DNA of 64,000 nucleotides from Thalassotalea sp. Sam97. GTDB lineage: Bacteria > Pseudomonadota > Gammaproteobacteria > Enterobacterales > Alteromonadaceae. The stretch spans positions 2,170,001-2,234,000 of the forward strand of contig NZ_CP166919.1 in NCBI RefSeq assembly GCF_041379765.1. Direction: 5' to 3'. The translations under genes and the position numbers were made by a program. Positions within the stretch are counted from its first letter, which is position 1. Every line of letters starts with the position of its first letter. Under the pieces are notes generated by a model. The model did no database searches. It was given only the letters and a program-made list of their open reading frames with translations, and was not told the DNA's origin. Positions 36,138 to 45,431 of this stretch are shown here, one piece after another.

Positions 36138-36333
36138 TGTTGGCCGCTATTATCGCTGTGCATACGGTATTTGCCCTGGCGATAATAACCGTATTGCCAA
36201 GCAACTAGACAGTGCTTTGTCATTATTTTAAGTCTAAAAATCAACCAATCAGGAATAACCTTACACACTACGAGTTGTTAAATTGCCAATAAACTAGGAT
36301 AATATTCGCAGGCATTCTAAAAATTAAACATAA

Positions 36334-36912
36334 ATGACTGATTATATTTTACTTTTGGTCGGAACCGTACTGGTCAACAACTTTGTTTTGGTTAAATTCC
36401 TTGGCTTGTGCCCATTTATGGGGGTTTCGTCGCGCACGGAAACCGCTGTGGGCATGTCATTGGCAACCACCTTTGTTTTAACCCTGGCTGCGCTGCTCAG
36501 TTATTTATTTTCCACCTATGTACTCGAACCTCTTGGCCTAGAGTATTTAACGACGATGGGCTTTATTTTAGTAATTGCCGTGGTCGTACAGTTTACCGAA
36601 ATGGTGGTGCAAAAAACCTCAGCCAATTTATATCGCTTATTGGGGATCTTTTTACCATTAATCACCACCAACTGTGCCGTTTTGGGTGTTGCCCTACTCA
36701 ACCTATATGAGCAACATAACTTTTTCGAATCGATTGTCTATGGCTTTGGTGCTGCCGTGGGTTTTTCTATTGTTCTTATCATGTTTTCCGCTATGCGCGA
36801 ACGATTAGCAAGTGCCGATGTGCCAAAACCTTTTCAGGGCGCAGCAATTGCTATGATCACTGCGGGCCTGATGTCATTAGCCTTTATGGGCTTTACCGGT
36901 TTGGTGAAATAA
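36334..36912 (+). CDS. rsxA: Electron transport complex subunit RsxA
   Basis: Integral membrane subunit of the Rnf/Rsx ion-pumping oxidoreductase that couples electron flow between ferredoxin and NAD to ion transport, and in E. coli keeps SoxR reduced. 192 residues (E. coli 193), six helices. The VNNFVLVKFLGLCPFMGVS start and LPLITTNCAVLG carry the conserved Cys residues that bind an intramembrane Fe-S cluster with RsxE. First gene of rsxABCDGE-nth; spacing to rsxB is 12 bases. Confidence 0.97.
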   Translation: MTDYILLLVGTVLVNNFVLVKFLGLCPFMGVSSRTETAVGMSLATTFVLTLAALLSYLFSTYVLEPLGLEYLTTMGFILVIAVVVQFTEMVVQKTSANLYRLLGIFLPLITTNCAVLGVALLNLYEQHNFFESIVYGFGAAVGFSIVLIMFSAMRERLASADVPKPFQGAAIAMITAGLMSLAFMGFTGLVK

Positions 36913-36924
36913 GGAAGCAGACTC

Positions 36925-37479
36925 ATGGAATTTTTTATCGCCGTTGCCGTGTTTGCTGTTATCGCTGGATTATTTGGTGCTTTACTAGGCTTTGCTTCGG
37001 TCAAATACAAAGTCGAAGGCGACCCCTTGGTTGAGCAAATCGATGCCCTACTGCCGCAAACACAATGTGGTCAATGTGGCTATCCGGGTTGTAAACCCTA
37101 CGCTAATGCGGTAGCAGAAGGCGACGCCATCAACAAATGTGCCCCTGGTGGTGATGACACCATCAAAAAAATTGCCGATTTAATGGGCGTTGAAGCGATC
37201 CCAATGGATGAAGCGCACGAAGCTGATAACACCCCAAAAGTTGCGCTGATTATTGAAGAAGACTGTATTGGTTGTACCAAGTGTATTCAAGCCTGTCCTG
37301 TTGACGCCATCACCGGTGCTGCGAAACAAATGCACACGGTAATCGCCGATGAATGTACGGGTTGTGATTTATGTGTTGAACCATGCCCAGTAGACTGTAT
37401 AAAAATGATACCAATTGCCCAAACGCCTGAAACATGGCAATGGGACCTTCAACGTATCGACGTTGTTCAGATAGATTAG
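36925..37479 (+). CDS. rsxB: Electron transport complex iron-sulfur subunit RsxB
   Basis: 184-residue ferredoxin subunit. An N-terminal membrane helix (about 3-25) is followed by a four-Cys cluster domain (C48-x2-C51-x4-C56, C73), then two bacterial 4Fe-4S ferredoxin motifs, CIGCTKCIQACP and CTGCDLCVEPCP. It passes electrons between RsxC and the membrane subunits. Ribosome-binding site AAGGA precedes its ATG. Confidence 0.97.
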   Translation: MEFFIAVAVFAVIAGLFGALLGFASVKYKVEGDPLVEQIDALLPQTQCGQCGYPGCKPYANAVAEGDAINKCAPGGDDTIKKIADLMGVEAIPMDEAHEADNTPKVALIIEEDCIGCTKCIQACPVDAITGAAKQMHTVIADECTGCDLCVEPCPVDCIKMIPIAQTPETWQWDLQRIDVVQID

Positions 37480-37490
37480 TGAGGTAGTAA

Positions 37491-39836
37491 GTGGAATCTG
37501 TCATTGAACGCATCAAACAGAATCGATTTTTTAAATTCCCAGGTGGTATCCATCCACCAGAGCAGAAGTTTTTATCAAACGATAAGCCAATTCGCAACTT
37601 AGCACTCCCTAAGCAGCTGATCTTGCCACTTAAGCAACATATCGGTAAACCAGGTGACTTGCTGGTTAAAGTCGGCGATAAGGTGTTAAAAGGCCAACAA
37701 CTGAGTAAAAACGGTAACCCCATGGCCGTTCCGGTGCACGCACCAACCTCAGGAACCGTCACCGCAATCGAATTAGCAACGATTGCCCATCCCTCGGCGA
37801 TGCGTGATCTGTGTTTATTTATCGAGCCTGATGGCGAAGAACGTTGGCGTGAACGTCACATTGTTGAGGATTTTCATCAATTTAGCAAAGCAGATTTAGT
37901 CGACAAAATTGCCGAAGCTGGTATTGCAGGTATGGGTGGTGCCGGCTTCCCAACCAATATCAAGGTCAACACCAAACCAGGTATTAAATACTTGATCATC
38001 AATGCCGCCGAATGTGAACCGTACATCACGGCTGACGATTTGCTGATGCGCGAGCAATCGGCAGCGATTGCTAACGGCATCGATATCCTCGATTACTTAT
38101 TAGAGCCCGAACACATATTAATTGGTATCGAAGACAACAAACCCGAAGCCATCGCGACGCTGAGAAAGTCATGCGCTGCCAACCCCAAAGTTCAGGTTTG
38201 TGTGTTACCAACGAAATACCCAATGGGTGGTGAAAAACAACTGATTAAAGCGCTGCTTAATGAAGAAGTACCCAGTGGTATGTTACCTGTGCATCTTGGC
38301 ATCGTGATGCAAAACGTTGCGACCGTTTTTGCCATTAGTGAAGCGGTATTAAATGATACGCCGCTCATTCGCCGTGTCGTCACCGTAACCGGCAATTCGA
38401 TTAACAAACCACAGAATTACTGGGTGCCGTTAGGTACGCCGGTTTCTCATATATTACAGCAAGCCGGTTTTACCCCTGCACAAAAACAACGCGTGATCAT
38501 GGGCGGCCCGCTAATGGGCTTTACGTTACCAAACCTTAATGTACCAATCGTCAAGATAAGTAACTGTATCTTAGCGCCAACAGAAGCCGAGATTGCCGCG
38601 CCACAAAAAGAAATTGAATGTGTGCGCTGTGGTCAATGTGCTGATGTTTGCCCGTCAAGCTTGTTACCACAAGAACTGCAGTGGTACGCCAAAGCTCAAG
38701 ATCATGAAAAATTGCAAGAGCTGAACCTATTTGATTGTATAGACTGTGGCGCGTGTGCTTTCGTCTGCCCTAGTCATATACCATTGGTGCATTACTATCG
38801 TGTTGCTAAAGCACAGATCCGTCACAGTAAATTGCAAGAAGCCAAAGCCGAGCGTGCCAAAGTGCGTTTTGAGGCGCGTAAATTGCGTCTTGAGAAAGAG
38901 AAAAACGAGCGTGAAGAAAAACATCGTCAAGCAATGGAAGCACGCCGTGCGGCAATGACCAAGGAACAATCTAGCGCGTCAAATTCAGCGGTAGCGGCGG
39001 CGCTAGCGCGTGTAAAAGCAAAAAAAGCCGCAACGACAACCAATCATGCAAGTGATAGTTCAACCAGCAGCGATTCGTCACCACAAGCCGATGCCAAATT
39101 AAGAGCCAACGAGGCAATTGCTCGTGCCAAGGCGCGTAAAGCGGCACAGCAAGCAAACGTAAGTACTGACACATCAAACGACTCGGTTGATGCAACATCA
39201 ACGACAGATAAACAAGACGCGAAACAACGGGCTATAGCTAAAGCGAAAGAGCGAGCCGCTCAACGCCAAGTGCAATCGAGCACAGCCCCCGAACAGGCTA
39301 ACGCATCGTCAGGCAGTGACGCGTCAGTTGAGGCAACGACAAACAAAGCAAACAAGGCAGATGACGCAAGGCAACGTGCAATCGCTAAGGCAAAAGCTAA
39401 AGTGGCCGAGCGCAAAGCAGCACAGCAGACCGACCAAGGAGCTGAACAACACGTTCAGCAAGACGCGACGCCAAATGACAGCCGCGAAGACGCCAAACAA
39501 CGTGCTATTGCTAAGGCAAAAGCTAAAGCTGCCGAGCGCAAGGCAGCGCAGCAAACAACATCGTTAGAACCAGACGCGGCAACACAACCTGATGCCTCGG
39601 CGTCACAAATTACTGATGATAAAAAAGCCAAGGTCGCAGCAGCTGTTGCTAAAGCCAAAGCAAGAAAGTTAGCTGCACAGCAGAAAATGTCTGACAGCGT
39701 AGCAAGTGATGATAACGTGCAAGCTGAGGCAAACGAGGCATCGATCAAAGCGGCTGACGATAAAAAAGCGAAAATTGCGGCGGCAGTAGCCAAAGCCAAA
39801 GCAAAAAAATTGAACAAACAACAAGGTGATTCATAA
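37491..39836 (+). CDS. rsxC: Electron transport complex subunit RsxC
   Basis: NADH/FMN-binding subunit, 781 residues. GTG start with GAGGT 5 bases upstream. N-terminal FPGGIHPPEQK, the Rossmann-like flavin/NADH region around GMGGAGFPTNIK and NAAECEPYITAD, then two 4Fe-4S motifs CVRCGQCADVCP and CIDCGACAFVCP (about 375-430). The last 340 residues are a charged Ala/Lys/Gln tail with several imperfect copies of RAIAKAKAKAAERKAAQQ; such tails are normal in gammaproteobacterial RsxC but vary in copy number. Confidence 0.95.
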   Translation: MESVIERIKQNRFFKFPGGIHPPEQKFLSNDKPIRNLALPKQLILPLKQHIGKPGDLLVKVGDKVLKGQQLSKNGNPMAVPVHAPTSGTVTAIELATIAHPSAMRDLCLFIEPDGEERWRERHIVEDFHQFSKADLVDKIAEAGIAGMGGAGFPTNIKVNTKPGIKYLIINAAECEPYITADDLLMREQSAAIANGIDILDYLLEPEHILIGIEDNKPEAIATLRKSCAANPKVQVCVLPTKYPMGGEKQLIKALLNEEVPSGMLPVHLGIVMQNVATVFAISEAVLNDTPLIRRVVTVTGNSINKPQNYWVPLGTPVSHILQQAGFTPAQKQRVIMGGPLMGFTLPNLNVPIVKISNCILAPTEAEIAAPQKEIECVRCGQCADVCPSSLLPQELQWYAKAQDHEKLQELNLFDCIDCGACAFVCPSHIPLVHYYRVAKAQIRHSKLQEAKAERAKVRFEARKLRLEKEKNEREEKHRQAMEARRAAMTKEQSSASNSAVAAALARVKAKKAATTTNHASDSSTSSDSSPQADAKLRANEAIARAKARKAAQQANVSTDTSNDSVDATSTTDKQDAKQRAIAKAKERAAQRQVQSSTAPEQANASSGSDASVEATTNKANKADDARQRAIAKAKAKVAERKAAQQTDQGAEQHVQQDATPNDSREDAKQRAIAKAKAKAAERKAAQQTTSLEPDAATQPDASASQITDDKKAKVAAAVAKAKARKLAAQQKMSDSVASDDNVQAEANEASIKAADDKKAKIAAAVAKAKAKKLNKQQGDS
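39100..39825 (+). repeat. Imperfect tandem repeats in the rsxC 3' end
   Basis: Six Ala/Lys-rich modules of the form AIAKAKAKxAERKAAQQ are encoded here. The copies near 39361-39430 and 39484-39555 are the closest, about 124 bases apart. Likely prone to slippage or recombination. Confidence 0.7.
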
Positions 39837-39838
39837 CC

Positions 39839-40897
39839 ATGGCTTATTGGATAGCAAGCTCTCCACATAATCATATTCAAGCAAAGACACCGGTACTTAT
39901 GCGTACCGTTATCCTTGCAGCCATCCCGGGTGTGGCAGCGCAGTACTATTTCTTCGGTGCCGGTAGCCTGATCCAGATTTTATTGGCCATCGCTTTTGCG
40001 GTACTTGCCGAAATCACCTTTTTGGCGATACGTGATAAGAACATTAAAGCGCAAATCACCGACTACTCAGCCGTTTTAACCGGCTTGTTAATTGGTATTT
40101 CGGTACCACCAATGGCGCCTTGGTGGATTACCGCCATTGGTAGCGTGTTCGCCATTGGCATCGTCAAACAACTATACGGTGGCTTAGGCTTTAACTTATT
40201 TAATCCAGCAATGGCAGCCTATGTACTGTTACTTGTCTCTTTCCCTGTCGAGATGACCTCTTGGCAACCAACAGCGCAATTAATGCAGCACGATGTAGGC
40301 TTTGTTAACCATTTTTGGCTTATTTTAACGGGCTATACCTGGGATGGTTTTACCGTTGAGCAATTGCGTATGAATATCGATGGTATCACCATGGCAACGC
40401 CATTGGACACCTTGAAAACCGATTTAAGCATGGGACTTACCGTACAAGAAAGCATGCAAAACCCGGTATTTGGCCGCTTTTTCAGTGCCGGTTGGGAATG
40501 GGTTAACTTAGGCTTTTTCCTTGGCGGTTTGTACCTAATCGCGAAAAAAGCCATCGACTACATCATCCCGTTAAGCTTTTTACTTACTCTCTGGGTGGTC
40601 ACCTTTATTGCCTATACAGTGTCGCCAGATAGCAGTCCATCAACGCTATTTCACTACGTCAGTGGTGGCACCATGCTTGGCGCGTTTTTTATTTTGACCG
40701 ATCCAGTGTCTGCAGCAACCACCCGTGTAGGCCGCATCATTTATGCCGCCTTTATTGCCTTAATGGTATTTATTATTCGCACCTATGGCGGTTACCCAGA
40801 TGCAATCGCCTTTGCTGTATTACTGGCCAATATGGCAGTACCGTTAATCGATCAGTACACGCGACCAAGAACGTACGGTCATAACGTAGGTAAATAG
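39839..40897 (+). CDS. rsxD: Electron transport complex subunit RsxD
   Basis: Membrane subunit with covalently bound FMN, 352 residues (E. coli 352). The flavinylation site is T187 in TMATPLDTL, the position used in E. coli and Vibrio RnfD. About nine helices, with GGLGFNLFNPAMAAY and SGGTMLGAFFILTDPVSAATT as conserved segments. Starts 2 bases after rsxC. Confidence 0.96.
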   Translation: MAYWIASSPHNHIQAKTPVLMRTVILAAIPGVAAQYYFFGAGSLIQILLAIAFAVLAEITFLAIRDKNIKAQITDYSAVLTGLLIGISVPPMAPWWITAIGSVFAIGIVKQLYGGLGFNLFNPAMAAYVLLLVSFPVEMTSWQPTAQLMQHDVGFVNHFWLILTGYTWDGFTVEQLRMNIDGITMATPLDTLKTDLSMGLTVQESMQNPVFGRFFSAGWEWVNLGFFLGGLYLIAKKAIDYIIPLSFLLTLWVVTFIAYTVSPDSSPSTLFHYVSGGTMLGAFFILTDPVSAATTRVGRIIYAAFIALMVFIIRTYGGYPDAIAFAVLLANMAVPLIDQYTRPRTYGHNVGK

Positions 40898-40906
40898 AGA
40901 ATATCA

Positions 40907-41554
40907 ATGAAACTTGCTATACAACATAACGCCAAAATACTGGCCCTATTCGCCGTTGCTTGCACTGCGATGGTATCGTTGATCTATTTATTGACCAAAG
41001 ACACCATTGCCCGTCAACAGCAGTTGCAATTATTGGATACCTTACACCAAGTGATTGCGCCGCAGCGCCTTAACAATGATTTATATCTCGATTGTCAAAT
41101 CATCAGTGATAGTGACTTGCTCGGCAGTGCGCTACCACAAAAAGCCTATGTGGCACGCTGGGACGAACAAGCCGTGGCTGTGGCAATGACCACCGTGGCG
41201 CCAAATGGTTACAACGGTAACATCGAGATCTTAGTCGCAATTAATATCGATAGCAGCATCAGTGGTGTACGAGTATTAAAGCACAATGAAACACCAGGCT
41301 TGGGTGACAAAATCGAGCTACGTAAAGATGATTGGATATTGGACTTCGACGGCAAAACATTAACCGACAGCAACCAGATGATGTGGACGGTGAAAAAAGA
41401 TGGTGGCCAATTTGATCAATTTACCGGCGCCACCATTACCCCGCGTGCGGTTGTTCAAGCCGTGACCAAGGCGCACCTTTTTTGGCAACAAAATCAGCAG
41501 CAAATGTTAAACTCACCACAAAACTGCCTAGGAGCTGATGATGACAGAGCGTAA
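40907..41554 (+). CDS. rsxG: Electron transport complex subunit RsxG
   Basis: 215-residue subunit with one N-terminal helix (about 12-30) and a periplasmic FMN-binding domain. The flavinylation motif TGATITPRA carries the FMN-accepting Thr176. NETPGLGDKI is the other conserved stretch. Its 3' end overlaps the start of rsxE. Confidence 0.95.
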   Translation: MKLAIQHNAKILALFAVACTAMVSLIYLLTKDTIARQQQLQLLDTLHQVIAPQRLNNDLYLDCQIISDSDLLGSALPQKAYVARWDEQAVAVAMTTVAPNGYNGNIEILVAINIDSSISGVRVLKHNETPGLGDKIELRKDDWILDFDGKTLTDSNQMMWTVKKDGGQFDQFTGATITPRAVVQAVTKAHLFWQQNQQQMLNSPQNCLGADDDRA

Positions 41555-42245
41555 TGAATACAAAGAATTAGCCTGGCAAGGACTTTGGAAAAACAATCCG
41601 GGTCTGGTGCAGCTACTTGGTTTGTGTCCGTTGTTGGCAGTGACATCCACGCTCACCAATGCAATAGGTCTTGGCTTGGCAACATTGATTGTTCTGGTGT
41701 GCTCTAATGCCACCGTCAGCGTGATCCGCGAATATGTGCCCAAAGAAGTGCGAATTCCCATCTTTGTACTGATCATTGCCGCCTTTGTGACCTGCGTGCA
41801 ATTATTGATGAACGCCTTTGCCTATGGTTTATATCAGTCACTGGGTATTTTCTTGCCACTGATCGTGACCAACTGTGCCATTATTGGCCGAGCGGAAGCG
41901 TATGCATCGAAAAATCCACTGAAACAAGCCTCATTCGATGGCTTAATGATGGGTATTGGTTTTGCATTGGTATTGATGGCCTTAGGTGCAATCCGTGAAA
42001 TACTTGGTCAAGGGACACTGTTTGACGGTGCCGATCTATTACTGGGTGATTGGGCTTCGGTGTTGCGCATTGAAGTGTTTCAGTTTGATAGTAAGTTCTT
42101 ACTGGCCATTTTGCCACCGGGCGCGTTTATTGCGATGGGCTTTTTGATCGCCGCGAAAAATGCCATTGACGATCGCCAAAAAGCCAAAGCGCCAAAACCT
42201 GAAAAGGCGAGCATTGAGCGAGTTCGCGTAAACTTTGACGGTTAA
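41541..42245 (+). CDS. rsxE: Electron transport complex subunit RsxE
   Basis: Integral membrane partner of RsxA, 234 residues. Conserved WKNNPGLVQLLGLCPLLAV and LPLIVTNCAIIGRAEA hold the cluster-binding cysteines. The second of two adjacent ATGs (41541) is chosen because AGGAG lies 6 bases before it; the first leaves only 3. Overlaps rsxG by 14 bases. No terminator before nth. Confidence 0.96.
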   Translation: MTERNEYKELAWQGLWKNNPGLVQLLGLCPLLAVTSTLTNAIGLGLATLIVLVCSNATVSVIREYVPKEVRIPIFVLIIAAFVTCVQLLMNAFAYGLYQSLGIFLPLIVTNCAIIGRAEAYASKNPLKQASFDGLMMGIGFALVLMALGAIREILGQGTLFDGADLLLGDWASVLRIEVFQFDSKFLLAILPPGAFIAMGFLIAAKNAIDDRQKAKAPKPEKASIERVRVNFDG

Positions 42246-42317
42246 TGTACTAACAACATAAATCACTGATAACAACTGTGATATTTGACACCGACATTTC
42301 GTTAGCAACAAGTAGTT

Positions 42318-42950
42318 ATGAATAAACAAAAACGATTAGAAATACTCACTCGCCTGCGCGATGACAACCCTAACCCAACCACGGAGCTAAACTTCAGTTC
42401 ACCGTTTGAGTTATTGATAGCGGTATTACTTTCTGCGCAAGCAACCGATGTCAGTGTTAACAAGGCAACCGATAAATTATTCCCGGTCGCCAATACCCCA
42501 CAAGGTATTTTAGATTTAGGCTTAGATAAACTAAAAGACTACATCAAAACCATTGGCCTGTTTAATTCAAAAGCAGAAAACACCATTAAAACCTGCCAAA
42601 TCCTGATGGATAAACACAATGGTGAGGTCCCAGAAAACCGCGAAGCGTTAGAAGCCCTACCTGGTGTTGGCCGTAAAACGGCTAATGTGGTACTTAATAC
42701 CGCCTTTGGCTGGCCGACCATCGCCGTCGATACCCACATTGATCGGGTGTCCAATCGTACTAAGTTTGCCATGGGCAAAAACGTTCGCGAAGTGGAAGAA
42801 AAGCTATTAAAAGTCGTGCCGAAAGAATTTAAAGTCGATGTCCACCACTGGCTGATTCTTCATGGCCGCTATGTGTGTACCGCCCGCAAACCAAAATGTG
42901 GTGCGTGTATTATTGAAGACTTGTGTGAATACAAAGACAAAACAGAGTAA
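42318..42950 (+). CDS. nth: Endonuclease III
   Basis: Bifunctional DNA glycosylase/AP lyase for oxidised pyrimidines, 210 residues (E. coli 211). Helix-hairpin-helix LPGVGRKTANVVL with catalytic K120, and D138 in AVDTHIDRVSNR. A C-terminal 4Fe-4S cluster is held by four Cys in CTARKPKCGACIIEDLC (C-x6-C-x2-C-x5-C). Last gene of the rsx operon, as in E. coli. Confidence 0.97.
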   Translation: MNKQKRLEILTRLRDDNPNPTTELNFSSPFELLIAVLLSAQATDVSVNKATDKLFPVANTPQGILDLGLDKLKDYIKTIGLFNSKAENTIKTCQILMDKHNGEVPENREALEALPGVGRKTANVVLNTAFGWPTIAVDTHIDRVSNRTKFAMGKNVREVEEKLLKVVPKEFKVDVHHWLILHGRYVCTARKPKCGACIIEDLCEYKDKTE

Positions 42951-42958
42951 CAAAATTT

Positions 42959-42987
42959 AAAGGCACTATTTTTTAGTGCCTTTACTT
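42959..42987 (+). terminator. Terminator of the rsx-nth operon (bidirectional)
   Basis: Perfect 10-bp stem AAAGGCACTA/TAGTGCCTTT with a T-loop, followed by ACTT. Since A-rich sequence precedes it, it can also stop the convergent ogt transcript. Confidence 0.8.
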
Positions 42988-43056
42988 AAAAACGTGTTTT
43001 AAAAAAATACACTGTGACAATACTTTGTAAGAAATGGCAGCGTACATTCAATCTAC

Positions 43057-43572
43057 CTAAAACTGAAAGCCTTGTTCCAATTCCAGAATCTTTCTTTTTA
43101 ATGGTAACCCTCCACCATAACCAACTAATTCATTATTTGAGCCTATAACGCGATGACAAGGAACAATAATAGCAAGGGCATTTGCACCATTTGCAGAAGC
43201 GACGGCTCGCACAGCACGTTTATTACCAATTGCTGTCGCAAGATCCTGATAGGTTGTCGTATCGCCATATTCAACAGCCATCAAAGCGCGCCACACTGAT
43301 CTTTGAAATTCTGTCCCTACATGTAACAAACGCATATCGAAGGAATTTTTTTGCCCTAAAAAGAACGCGTCAAGTTGATTTTTAGTTTGCTCTAGCACGT
43401 CGTCATTCTGCTCTACGAAACTAGCGTTTAACCCACGCTGAATTCTTTTATCAACGGTGCGTCTCATTTTTCTATAACGAAAGTCACACAAACATAATCG
43501 ATTATCATACGAGCCTAAAATAAACTCTGCATAAGGGTGTTTATGGTATTGAATGTTAATTCTATTTTTCAT
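43057..43572 (-). CDS. ogt: Methylated-DNA--protein-cysteine methyltransferase
   Basis: Suicide repair protein that removes O6-alkyl groups from guanine in DNA. 171 residues. An N-terminal ribonuclease-like domain (about 1-80) precedes the C-terminal MGMT domain: TEFQRSVWRAL, the helix-turn-helix Arg region (RAVRAVASANGAN) and the acceptor Cys in IVPCHRVIG. The ATG at 43572 is preferred over a TTG at 43593. Ogt rather than Ada because no N-terminal zinc or AraC domain is present. 39 bases downstream of the PEP-mutase-family gene, probably co-transcribed. Confidence 0.9.
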   Translation of the reverse strand: MKNRINIQYHKHPYAEFILGSYDNRLCLCDFRYRKMRRTVDKRIQRGLNASFVEQNDDVLEQTKNQLDAFFLGQKNSFDMRLLHVGTEFQRSVWRALMAVEYGDTTTYQDLATAIGNKRAVRAVASANGANALAIIVPCHRVIGSNNELVGYGGGLPLKRKILELEQGFQF

Positions 43573-43611
43573 GATGCTCACTACAGCAGGCAATGATTAG
43601 TTACGAAAAAA

Positions 43612-44373
43612 TTAAGTAAACAGCGGCTGACAAGAGTTTTTATGTTTAATATCAACCAAAAGATTTGTTAGTTGCCCGTAAATTTTGTCGTGAGAAAAGT
43701 TGCCTGTGCTGACACGCTTAACACCTAAATCGGCTAGTACCGTAATATCCGGCAAATCAGGCATCGCCATAACATTTAGCGGAAGGGTTGTCGCCTCAAC
43801 TATTGCGCGAATATCTTCTTTACAGGTGACGCACGGAAAGAACACCCCGTTCGCTCCAGCATGTTGATAACTTTTAGCCCTCAGAATCGCTTCTTCACGC
43901 GCCCCTTCGATCCCCAACAAAAAAACATCACTGCGTACATTGATGAAAACATCACCCCCCCGTTCGGTAAGATATGTTCGCAAGCTACGTATTAGCTCAG
44001 AAAAGCTTTCACGTGCTACTAATGTTCTTGTTTCACCGACTAAACTGTCTTCGATATTCACACCAATAACCCCAAGATTGCATAGTTGCTTAATATGCTC
44101 GGCGATAACCTTAGGATCTCTGCTATATCCTGCCTCGATATCAACCGTTAAAGGCAGTGAGGTTGTCGTAGCGATGCGCTCAATCATAAAAGCCAATTCA
44201 TCAAACGGCATCCGTTCTCCATCGTCATAACCAAGTACGCTAGCTATCGCCGCACTCGACGTACCTAAGGCGTGATACCCAGCTTGCTCTGCGCATGTAG
44301 CACTTGATACATCCCAGACATTAGCGAGTAATAACGGCTTATCTTGTTGGTGTAGATTTTTAAACCCCTGCAT
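43612..44373 (-). CDS. Isocitrate lyase/phosphoenolpyruvate mutase family protein
   Basis: 253-residue TIM-barrel enzyme of the PEP mutase/ICL superfamily, which makes or cleaves C-C or P-C bonds next to a carboxylate. Seen: NVWDVSSA, the metal-binding DIEAGYSRDP, GVNIEDS, and INVRSDVFL. The isocitrate-lyase signature KKCGH is absent, so it belongs to the uncharacterised oxaloacetase/PEP-mutase-like branch. Substrate unknown. Divergent from a LysR regulator with an operator-like palindrome between them, so it is a likely target of that regulator. Confidence 0.85.
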   Translation of the reverse strand: MQGFKNLHQQDKPLLLANVWDVSSATCAEQAGYHALGTSSAAIASVLGYDDGERMPFDELAFMIERIATTTSLPLTVDIEAGYSRDPKVIAEHIKQLCNLGVIGVNIEDSLVGETRTLVARESFSELIRSLRTYLTERGGDVFINVRSDVFLLGIEGAREEAILRAKSYQHAGANGVFFPCVTCKEDIRAIVEATTLPLNVMAMPDLPDITVLADLGVKRVSTGNFSHDKIYGQLTNLLVDIKHKNSCQPLFT

Positions 44374-44485
44374 ATAATTTCCTCTGTGTTATTTAAATCG
44401 ACTTATTGCAAAGCACTCTTTATCAACTAAAGATCATTCTCGTTATTCTCAATACTAAACACCAACGATAAAAATCGACTTGTTA

Positions 44486-44502
44486 TATAAGAAATACTTA
44501 TA
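44486..44502. promoter_or_regulatory. LysR-type operator candidate
   Basis: Perfect inverted repeat TATAAG-AAATA-CTTATA. It contains the T-N11-A pattern of LysR regulators (T at 44488 to A at 44500). Lies 33 bases before the LysR start and 113 bases from the divergent PEP-mutase-family gene. Confidence 0.65.
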
Positions 44503-44534
44503 ATGCTAGACATAAGTCTCACGGAGCGCAGACA

Positions 44535-45431
44535 GTGTTTAAAAATATAAACTTACTTGTGACCTTTGAATGTGCAGCAAGGCACAAAAGCTATAGCATT
44601 GCAGCACAGGAGCTGTGTATATCTCAAGCTGCGGTTAGTCAGCAGATGCGACAATTAGAGCAAGCACTTAATACAAAGCTATTCATCCGTAAAGCCAAAC
44701 ATATGCACCTTAGTCAACAAGGGAAAATTTTGTTTGATTCCTCCAAGAACGCGTTGAGCATGATTAACCAAGGCATAAGCCAAATTTATCAAGAAGATAT
44801 AGCAGGAGAGCTTACGGTGACGTCGACGCAAGCGTTTACGTCACTGTGGCTAATGCCGAGGCTACAAAGCTTTGCGAAATTGCACCCTAATATCCAGATC
44901 AGATTCCTTCCCTCTGCTGGCTTTGAAGACTTTAAGCAATCACACATCGATTTAGCGATAAGATTTGGCACTCAAATAACACAGAACACACCTAAAAATT
45001 TGGTTTGTGAATACTTTGGCGAAGCCTCTGTTTACCCGATTTGCTCGGCTGAATTAGCCAATTCCTTAAGCTTAACCTCACCAGTCGATCTCCTGTCTAC
45101 ATGGTTAGTAACACTCGAGGCTCCCGGCGCATATACCTGGCAAGCTTGGTTCAACAGCGTCAATGTCACTGGTTATGAGCAACATAAACAATGGACAAAA
45201 GTGAATAGCACTGATACCGCACTTACCGCGGTATTAAATGGTCACGGGGTTACGTTGGCAGCGCCTTATTTATGTAAGCAACAGCTAGACTCGGGTGAGT
45301 TAGTCATCCCTTTTAACTTGCCTCATCCTGCAACCGTTAAGCGCTATATGGTTTACGACCAAAACTCGAGCAGATTAACAAGGTTAAAAGTATTTATGGA
45401 ATGGTTAAAACAAGAAACATCACTGATGTAA
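44535..45431 (+). CDS. LysR-family transcriptional regulator (GcvA-like)
   Basis: 298 residues. N-terminal winged helix-turn-helix (about 1-65, ECAARHKSYSIAAQELCISQAAVSQQ in two stretches), then a periplasmic-binding-like effector domain (about 88-295). GTG start with GGAG 8 bases upstream. The placement and the palindrome at 44486-44502 suggest it controls the divergent PEP-mutase-family gene and perhaps ogt, plus itself. The effector is unknown. Confidence 0.9.
   Translation: MFKNINLLVTFECAARHKSYSIAAQELCISQAAVSQQMRQLEQALNTKLFIRKAKHMHLSQQGKILFDSSKNALSMINQGISQIYQEDIAGELTVTSTQAFTSLWLMPRLQSFAKLHPNIQIRFLPSAGFEDFKQSHIDLAIRFGTQITQNTPKNLVCEYFGEASVYPICSAELANSLSLTSPVDLLSTWLVTLEAPGAYTWQAWFNSVNVTGYEQHKQWTKVNSTDTALTAVLNGHGVTLAAPYLCKQQLDSGELVIPFNLPHPATVKRYMVYDQNSSRLTRLKVFMEWLKQETSLM

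Noticed and set aside
39100..39825. Tandem repeat as a mobile or CRISPR element
   Set aside because: The repeats encode the Ala/Lys-rich tail that RsxC proteins normally have.
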